Below, one piece after another: positions 6,916 through 11,968 of a stretch of DNA of 11,968 nt; position 1 is the first letter of the stretch, and the number at the start of each line of letters is the position of its first letter. A program made the position numbers and the translations under genes. This stretch comes from JANXVV01 sp038230975. GTDB lineage: Bacteria; Planctomycetota; Phycisphaerae; Tepidisphaerales; Tepidisphaeraceae. Under the pieces are notes generated by a model. The model had not been told where the DNA came from, searched no databases, and saw only the letters and a list, made by a program, of their open reading frames with translations. The stretch spans positions 1-11,968 of the forward strand of contig JBBRMF010000159.1 of NCBI GenBank assembly GCA_038230975.1, given 5' to 3'.

Positions 6916-8502
6916 CTATTGCTGCGGGAATCCGAGTTCGGGGGAAATTGAGGGTTGTGACGGCGGTGCCGCACTGGCAGGTTTGGGTTTAAAATCAGAA
7001 TCGAGAAATCGAATAAAAGTGGCCCTTGCAACCTCAAATGTAAGACCGCTGTAATCTCCCAGAAGCGGCTGATCTGAACCACGATCTGTGAATTGGATCA
7101 AATGATCCACGCTCTTGGCCCCGCCTGCCGCCTCCGTGTGAATGTTAAGACGGTAACTTTTCGTGGGTTGCGTCGTGGGATTCTTCTCCAGATATTTGTC
7201 CGCTCGCAGTGGATGGAGAGCCGCCAACAAACCATTTACGTCATTCTCGTCCGCTTCGGCCTGGGTCGCGTCCGCACTGAATCTCCACGGAGAATGCTTG
7301 GGCAAAACACCGTTGAGAGTCAGCTTGTCCCCCGGCATAGGTTTGGATGGATTCGTCGTCGGCAGAAACGGGATTCCCCCGGAACCTTGCTGACGAAGCT
7401 CAATCGCGATTTCGGATTTCTTCGCCGGCTGAGTGGAAGGTTGTGTCGCCGACGGTGAATCTGTCAGGATCGATATCCGATTAACCTCGGATGGATTGAT
7501 ATCCATCAATCGCTTATCGCGAAGTTCAAGTGGCTTTTTGTTGAACGAATCAAGAGCCGTTGCGGGTACTCGCGCGACCAGCGCTGGCGCGGATGATTTT
7601 ACATAGACGTTTTCTTTTAACAGATCATCGAATGCGCCGAAGGTCAGAGTGATGTTGTCTGTCGCAGGTGAAGGCAGGGTTGCCGGCGCAGTCGCTGCAG
7701 CGGTCGTGGGAGCCGAGGTTGACGACTTCGTGCTAAAGGAAATGACCAACTGCGGTGCTCCTCGCATGGCTCGTGCCGCATCTGATGATTCATCCACAAA
7801 TGATTTTGCCTTCAGACCGGTCAGCGATGTGAGCAAATCGGTGACCGCCGCCGTATCAGCCGGGGCTTCGATCGGTTCGAGAATCAGCCAGTCGTTTCCA
7901 GTCTTGGCGAGTTTGAGCGTTTCGCCTTTCCGCGAAAAACTAACTTGCTTGATGTCCGCGACAGCGGTTTGCACCAGCCGGGTATCGCGATAGGCTTTGG
8001 ATGAGCGATCGAGTTTATCGAGTACATCGGCGGGAATCACTTCAACCGCAGATTTACCATCGAGCTTGGCATAGGCGGTATTTCCGACAGCCATCCGATC
8101 CCCAATCAATAACTTAGTGACTTTGCCACCGACCGTCAGTGTCACGGTGAACTGGGGTTTATCGAGACCGGTCCTGGCCGAACCTGATTCGCGGGAATCT
8201 AATTGGGCGGTCGACACAAGATTGACGAGGCTATCCACCAGCCCCGTAGCTTCAGTCGTATCTGCCGGAGCCGCCAGCGGTTCGGTAAGCCGCCAATCTT
8301 TCCCGGATTTCTCCATCGCCATCGACTGACCCACCGCGGGCGCAATGACCACTCTGGTTACGTCAGAGGCCTGCGATATTTCGAGCAGTCTATGAGCCTC
8401 CAACTGCTTGGGTTTGGATTCACCAGTATCGCGTGTGAAAAACAGATATCCCCCCGCCGCCGCGAGAAGAAAGAGCAGGATGACAGTCGTTTTGAAATTC
8501 AT
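6916..8502 (-). CDS. DUF4340 membrane-anchored periplasmic protein of the gliding-type ABC transporter module
   Basis: The protein has about 528 residues from the ATG at 8502. Residues 4-22 are one hydrophobic signal anchor, and the rest should lie outside the cytoplasm. DUF4340 units repeat: DWRLTEPLAAPADTTEATGL (69-88), DWLILEPIEAPADTAAVTDL (204-223) and a diverged copy PWRFSADATQAEADENDVNG (405-424). Each is followed by LxxLxxL-like positions. YRDTRL (171-176) and LRDKRL (327-332) mark the junctions between units. Linkers at about 260-282 and 347-360 are rich in Thr, Ala and Pro and include TQPSTQP. The gene follows the GldG-like gene by 76 nt, and DUF4340 proteins are commonly encoded beside GldG-type proteins, so a role as an accessory part of that complex is inferred. 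A GTG at 8535 would add 11 residues before the anchor; neither start has a clear Shine-Dalgarno site. Molecular function unknown. Confidence 0.88.
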   Translation of the reverse strand: MNFKTTVILLFLLAAAGGYLFFTRDTGESKPKQLEAHRLLEISQASDVTRVVIAPAVGQSMAMEKSGKDWRLTEPLAAPADTTEATGLVDSLVNLVSTAQLDSRESGSARTGLDKPQFTVTLTVGGKVTKLLIGDRMAVGNTAYAKLDGKSAVEVIPADVLDKLDRSSKAYRDTRLVQTAVADIKQVSFSRKGETLKLAKTGNDWLILEPIEAPADTAAVTDLLTSLTGLKAKSFVDESSDAARAMRGAPQLVISFSTKSSTSAPTTAAATAPATLPSPATDNITLTFGAFDDLLKENVYVKSSAPALVARVPATALDSFNKKPLELRDKRLMDINPSEVNRISILTDSPSATQPSTQPAKKSEIAIELRQQGSGGIPFLPTTNPSKPMPGDKLTLNGVLPKHSPWRFSADATQAEADENDVNGLLAALHPLRADKYLEKNPTTQPTKSYRLNIHTEAAGGAKSVDHLIQFTDRGSDQPLLGDYSGLTFEVARATFIRFLDSDFKPKPASAAPPSQPSISPELGFPQQ

Positions 8503-8578
8503 GGCGTTTAATACAATCGAAAAATTCAGGTTCACTCAACCAACAGAGCCCTGCGGCTCCACTGCGGGAGTTTCTTAT

Positions 8579-10738
8579 TCAATCTCGACGCGCAAACCAG
8601 ACCGCCGCACCAGCGAGTATCACTGCGCCCGGAAGCCCAATCAACAAAACACCGACGCGCCAGAAGCTCTGCGCCCCTCGGCTCATGTCGCTGATTCGGC
8701 TCACATCCATCGCCGCCGGGCTGATCGCAATCATCGTTTCCTGTCGGCTCAGCCAATAGATACTGTTCATGAACACTTCACTATTGCCAGGAAAACGCCG
8801 CGCACGAGTTCGGCCATCAGGATCCTGGAAACCGATGACCCCTGAAGTCGGCATTCGGCTGGACCCAATCACCACGACGCGAGATTTGTCTTTCTCCGCA
8901 GCCGCTCCGGCAAAAAGTGGAGGCGCGATGTCTCCTTTGTCGGGATTAAATTCCACTTTACCCTCGCCCAATGCGTTAAAATCTGTTTCACCCCAGGCCT
9001 TGGGCGCATCCGGTGCACCGGGAACGGGCAGGAGTGAGGCAGACTTTACACCAGCCATTGGTTTCACCGTCACGGGCACTGCATCAATGATAATTCCAGG
9101 CAATGAACGCATGGGTGCCGTCAGCGGATGATCGCCCCAGTTTCGGATCGCGAAAAGGTCGGGAAACTTCAGGATCTCTTCCACCTGGTCACCTTTTGCG
9201 CCAACTGATTTGATCAGTTCATGAACGATTAGCGCATTGGTGTTGACCTCAATTCCGAAATCTTTCAACGCAACGGACATGTCATCGGACTTAGGGTCCA
9301 TGAGGAAAAGCGCCGAACCGCCGTTCATCAGATGCTCCGCCACACGAGGTGAAATCGTCGGGGCCGGACCGCGTTGCGTTTGCTGGATCGGCGAACCAAC
9401 GACCACCCAAACTGCGTCTTTAATTTCCGCATCGGATGGCTCCGGTGCCTGCATGCGCTGCTGTTGTTGCATGGCAGCCGCGCCGGTCAAATCTTTGTCC
9501 TGCACTTCGTAATTGTATTCGCGCAGTTGTTCGGAAACCCCGGCAAAAGCACCACTCGGAAGAAACGGTGGGAACCCCGCCTGCGTCACCGGTTCACCGC
9601 CGGCACGCACAAAAACCACCTTCAATTTCTGCGGATGCTGCATCGCCCAGAGCGCCGTCGTGATCATCTGCTCGCCGGCAAATCGCGGCGGCACGGCCGC
9701 CTCATCAGGCCCGCCTCGCGCGCGGCGTGGTTCGCTACGCCAGACTTTTTCATACGGAATAATCTTCCATTCCGACTCACCGCGAATCAGGATGGAATTG
9801 CGCTGTTTAAGAGCCGTGCGCAAATCATCGAGTTTCAATTCGCCGAGACCCTTCACTTCCGCAACCAGGTCATCCGCGACCTTTTTCATCTCCTGATAGC
9901 GGGGCAAGCTATCGGTCATATATTTGCGGACCGCATCGGGCATCTCTAACTTCTTGTTGTCTTTTACCGCGTTGAATTGCGTGATAATCTGCCCCCACAG
10001 TCGCGACAAACGTGAGGCACTCCGTTCAACGCTCTCGGTCAATCCCTTATAATTCGCGGGTTTCTCTTTCAGAAACTTCCCCGACTCCTCCTGTGCTTCC
10101 TGGAGTTTGCCGGGAAGCGTGCGGAAACTTTCCGAAACGCCGTAGAAGAATTGGCCCAGGTCTTCGGGCAAATTTGGAATTTCAAACAGTGGCTTTACCC
10201 GCGCTGCCTCGGCGGTCGCCAGCTCCCCGATTTTCTTATACTTATCCGAATACGTGGTCGCGAATGTTTTATATTTCGAGACCTGCCCGCCATATTTCTC
10301 AACCACTTCCGCCGTCAGATCTTCCACCTTCGCCGGGCTGGAGGTCGGATCGATATTTTCGATTTCAATATTCTTTCCCTTGCTTCGATACTCTTCCAGA
10401 AGGTCAGCCACCTTCTCAGCTTGATCGGCAGTGTCGACCTTCGGCGCATCCACCGCGTCTTCATCCACCGGTGGCTTGGACTTGGTATACAAGCTGATGA
10501 TCTTGATCTTCTGCGTATTGTCCTTGATCAAATTCACGGTCTGCGGCTTCAGGCTGTAGAGCCCCGTGGCAGTCGTGTCGATCCGCTTGGATTTTCGCTC
10601 GCTCAAATAGACCAGCAGCACCGCCAGCAGAATGACGACCACCGTCGCCAGCACCACGTTACCGCCGTATTTCAACCAGCGCTCTTTTTGCGATTCCGGC
10701 GCTGGCACTGCGATTTCCTTCGATTTAGCCTGACTCAT
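8579..10738 (-). CDS. gldG: GldG-like ABC transporter auxiliary protein
   Basis: The 719-residue protein has a short cytoplasmic N terminus, a membrane segment at about 27-46, a large extracytoplasmic part, and a C-terminal membrane segment at about 692-715 ending in ARRD. This layout and the sequence after the first helix (TTATGLYSLKPQTVNLIKDN, then IKIISLYTKSKPP and IEIENIDP) match the ABC_transp_aux/GldG family. A Gln- and Met-rich patch lies at 421-430, and WVVVGSP and ALFLMDPKS (444-484) belong to an amidotransferase-like fold. Residues about 140-310 form a long, charged, probably helical insertion that makes the protein longer than I expect for GldG. The ATG at 10738 has GAGAG 7 nt upstream. 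The gene lies between the permease and DUF4340 genes, so it probably works with the ABC exporter. Gliding itself is not implied, because the module occurs widely in non-gliding bacteria. Confidence 0.88.
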   Translation of the reverse strand: MSQAKSKEIAVPAPESQKERWLKYGGNVVLATVVVILLAVLLVYLSERKSKRIDTTATGLYSLKPQTVNLIKDNTQKIKIISLYTKSKPPVDEDAVDAPKVDTADQAEKVADLLEEYRSKGKNIEIENIDPTSSPAKVEDLTAEVVEKYGGQVSKYKTFATTYSDKYKKIGELATAEAARVKPLFEIPNLPEDLGQFFYGVSESFRTLPGKLQEAQEESGKFLKEKPANYKGLTESVERSASRLSRLWGQIITQFNAVKDNKKLEMPDAVRKYMTDSLPRYQEMKKVADDLVAEVKGLGELKLDDLRTALKQRNSILIRGESEWKIIPYEKVWRSEPRRARGGPDEAAVPPRFAGEQMITTALWAMQHPQKLKVVFVRAGGEPVTQAGFPPFLPSGAFAGVSEQLREYNYEVQDKDLTGAAAMQQQQRMQAPEPSDAEIKDAVWVVVGSPIQQTQRGPAPTISPRVAEHLMNGGSALFLMDPKSDDMSVALKDFGIEVNTNALIVHELIKSVGAKGDQVEEILKFPDLFAIRNWGDHPLTAPMRSLPGIIIDAVPVTVKPMAGVKSASLLPVPGAPDAPKAWGETDFNALGEGKVEFNPDKGDIAPPLFAGAAAEKDKSRVVVIGSSRMPTSGVIGFQDPDGRTRARRFPGNSEVFMNSIYWLSRQETMIAISPAAMDVSRISDMSRGAQSFWRVGVLLIGLPGAVILAGAAVWFARRD

Positions 10739-10768
10739 TTCAACTCTCGGGTTTGCATTTTTTAGCTT

Positions 10769-10830
10769 GGCATGGGCGTCTTGCCCCTGCCTTCTTCAAC
10801 AAACAAATGCACGGGCGAGACGCCCATGCC
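10769..10830. repeat. Pair of facing REP-like palindromes in the permease-gldG gap
   Basis: The left arm GGCATGGGCGTCTTGCCC (10769-10786) and right arm GGGCGAGACGCCCATGCC (10813-10830) are reverse complements at 17 of 18 positions, separated by 26 nt. Each arm is itself a small hairpin, clearest in GGGCG-AGA-CGCCC on the right. The whole can therefore fold as one long hairpin or two short ones, as in paired REP elements. It fills most of the 100-nt gap between two genes of one operon. No T run follows, so it is not a typical terminator; an effect on mRNA processing or relative expression is inferred. Confidence 0.75.
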
Positions 10831-10838
10831 ACCTCACA

Positions 10839-11555
10839 TTATTTCCAGCGGCGCGATTCCAGAACCTTCACGGTCAGAAACAAAAACACCGATGTCGCCG
10901 CGATGAAGAAAACAATGTTACCGCTGTCGATCACACCTTTGCTGAAATCGGTGTAACGACGGAAGACCGCTTGATCCGCAGCGCCGCGCCAAAAGGCCGA
11001 AAGCGTTCCCTTGCTCACGACATAGTACGGCACAATCGTGATCGCAAATAATATGGCAGCTGCCAACGCCGCTGCCACCACCTGGCTGCGGGTCAGTGAT
11101 GAACAAAAAAGCGCCACTGCGATAAACAGCGCACCGACAAATAATATCCCAAGATATCCACTGACAATCGGCCCGTAATCCAGCGGTGCATAGATCCGGA
11201 GCATCAATACAAAAAACAGGGTCGGTGCCAGCAGCATCGCGAAGAATGCCAGCGAGCCCATGAATTTTCCAAGGACCACATCCACTTCACCCACCGGCGC
11301 GGTCATCAGCGTTTCAATCGTGCCATTGGCCCATTCCTGAGCGAGCAGACCCATGCAGAGAACCGGCACGATGGCCACGAGAATCCACACCATCCAATCG
11401 AACAGATGCCGCAATTCTGCCGGCTGCCCGGGTTGAAAATCATCCCAAAACGCAATCCCGCAAACGATTAGAAAAAGCGCCATCGCCACGTAGGCGATCG
11501 GTGAAACGAAATAGCTTCCCAGCTCCCGACGGGCAATCACAGTTGATCGAGTCAT
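10839..11555 (-). CDS. gldF: ABC-2 type permease, GldF-like
   Basis: The 238-residue integral membrane protein has six hydrophobic segments at about 17-37, 53-72, 98-120, 131-152, 157-179 and 210-231. The loop after the second segment, EWANGTIETLMTAPV (74-88), is the conserved cytoplasmic coupling region of ABC-2 permeases that contacts the ATPase. The C terminus VLESRRWK is typical of the GldF group. Length and topology match this group. The ATG at 11555 overlaps the TGA of the ATPase gene as ATGA, with GGGGG six nt upstream, so translation is likely coupled and the subunits made together. The substrate of this exporter class is not known. It is encoded directly before the REP-like pair and the GldG-like gene. 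Confidence 0.92.
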   Translation of the reverse strand: MTRSTVIARRELGSYFVSPIAYVAMALFLIVCGIAFWDDFQPGQPAELRHLFDWMVWILVAIVPVLCMGLLAQEWANGTIETLMTAPVGEVDVVLGKFMGSLAFFAMLLAPTLFFVLMLRIYAPLDYGPIVSGYLGILFVGALFIAVALFCSSLTRSQVVAAALAAAILFAITIVPYYVVSKGTLSAFWRGAADQAVFRRYTDFSKGVIDSGNIVFFIAATSVFLFLTVKVLESRRWK

Positions 11556-11968
11556 GCTGCACCCCCGTTCGAAACTGATTTCGCAACCGCCTGATTTGCG
11601 GTGACCTGCACAAAAAACTCCTCAAGCGTGGCATGTTCCAATCGAATCTCCCGCAGTGCCCAACCCTGTTGCATGACCAGCCGCACGGCTTCCTCGCGAA
11701 CGTCGTAACCTTCCTTCGTCCGAAGGGCGGCGGTGACGTACGACTTGTCTCCATCCGTGGGCAGTAACTCAACCTTCGAGACACCGCTCAATTTCTCGAG
11801 CGCGCCTTTGACCGCCTCCGAAGGCCCTTTGCACTCCACAAGTACGCGCGCCTGTAATCGACGGCTATTTCTCAATTCATCCGGCGTACCCTGCGCCGCA
11901 ATCCGCCCGCCCGCACTCACCACTACGCGATCGCACACCGCTTCCACTTCAGGCAAAATATGCGTCGA
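11552..11968 (-). CDS. gldA: ABC transporter ATPase, GldA-like, C-terminal part only
   Basis: The open frame runs to the window edge, so only the last 138 residues are visible and the true start lies outside. The fragment opens with STHILPEVEAVCDRV, the segment just after Walker B in ABC ATPases; His3 is the switch (H-loop) histidine. GGRIAAQGTPDELR follows at 19-32. The Walker A, signature and Walker B motifs are not in the window. The remaining 100 or so residues form the C-terminal extension often seen on exporters of this group. It shares an ATGA overlap with the permease gene and should power that permease. Assignment to GldA rests on the neighbours more than on this fragment. Confidence 0.88.
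   Translation of the reverse strand, partial: STHILPEVEAVCDRVVVSAGGRIAAQGTPDELRNSRRLQARVLVECKGPSEAVKGALEKLSGVSKVELLPTDGDKSYVTAALRTKEGYDVREEAVRLVMQQGWALREIRLEHATLEEFFVQVTANQAVAKSVSNGGAA

Noticed and set aside
8546..8559. Short hairpin GAGCC-CTGC-GGCTC between the GldG-like and DUF4340 genes
   Set aside because: A 5-bp stem without a T run is too weak to call a terminator or attenuator.
10151..10765. Plus-strand open frame of 204 codons
   Set aside because: It is antisense to the start of the GldG-like gene; length alone is explained by the codon bias of the opposite strand.
10753..11051. Small plus-strand open frames containing HGRDAHAT
   Set aside because: They are translations of the REP-like repeat continuing antisense into the permease gene; such peptides are typical annotation artefacts.
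1..11968. CRISPR array, tRNA, transposase, toxin-antitoxin or phage-defence system
   Set aside because: I looked for regular direct repeats, cloverleaf-like sequences and characteristic motifs and saw none; all long genes are explained by the calls above.

Overview
The window looks like a piece of a planctomycete chromosome, most likely from the Phycisphaerae side of the phylum. This is an inference from three things. A large exported protein carries an LEPR-XLL-like motif near its N terminus (VEQLESRLMLA). A DUF4340 protein has TQP-rich linkers. A toroid-plus-DUF4159 protein is present. All these families are commonly seen in that group. No rRNA or other marker gene is present, so the phylum is not proven; Verrucomicrobiota is the main alternative. 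Every convincing gene is on the minus strand, so biological order runs from high to low coordinates. Plus-strand open frames are shadows.

Region 1 (11968 to 6467) is a compact gene string. It begins with the C-terminal part of an ABC ATPase (GldA-like), then an ABC-2 permease (GldF-like, ATGA overlap with the ATPase). After a 100-nt gap holding two facing REP-like palindromes come a GldG-like auxiliary protein and a DUF4340 protein. The string ends with queF, a queuosine biosynthesis reductase that starts about 11 nt after the DUF4340 stop and is probably a metabolic passenger. The first four genes form the gliding-type ABC transporter module: ATPase, permease, and two membrane-anchored proteins with large periplasmic domains.

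Region 2 (6466 to 2707) starts with a 164-nt spacer with a possible promoter. It continues with an SppA-type membrane serine protease carrying an unusual Pro/Met-rich cytoplasmic tail. Next, 14 nt after the sppA stop codon, comes a secreted protein with an alpha/alpha-toroid domain followed by two amidotransferase-fold (DUF4159-type) domains. Its stop codon is followed by a 21-codon in-frame, Pro-rich extension. A perfect 10-bp stem-loop lies further downstream.

Region 3 (2706 to 1) has a 373-nt non-coding stretch and then a gene of at least 777 codons that runs off the window edge. It encodes a cell-surface-type beta-propeller protein with a fibronectin III domain and the start of a probable PA14 domain.

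I found no CRISPR array, tRNA, transposase, or recognisable defence system. The most interesting points are the REP-like pair inside the transporter operon, the internal repeats in the DUF4340 protein, the helical insertion in the GldG-like protein, the His-to-Tyr change expected at the QueF active site, the apparent C-terminal truncation of the DUF4159 protein, and the multidomain LEPR-XLL surface protein.
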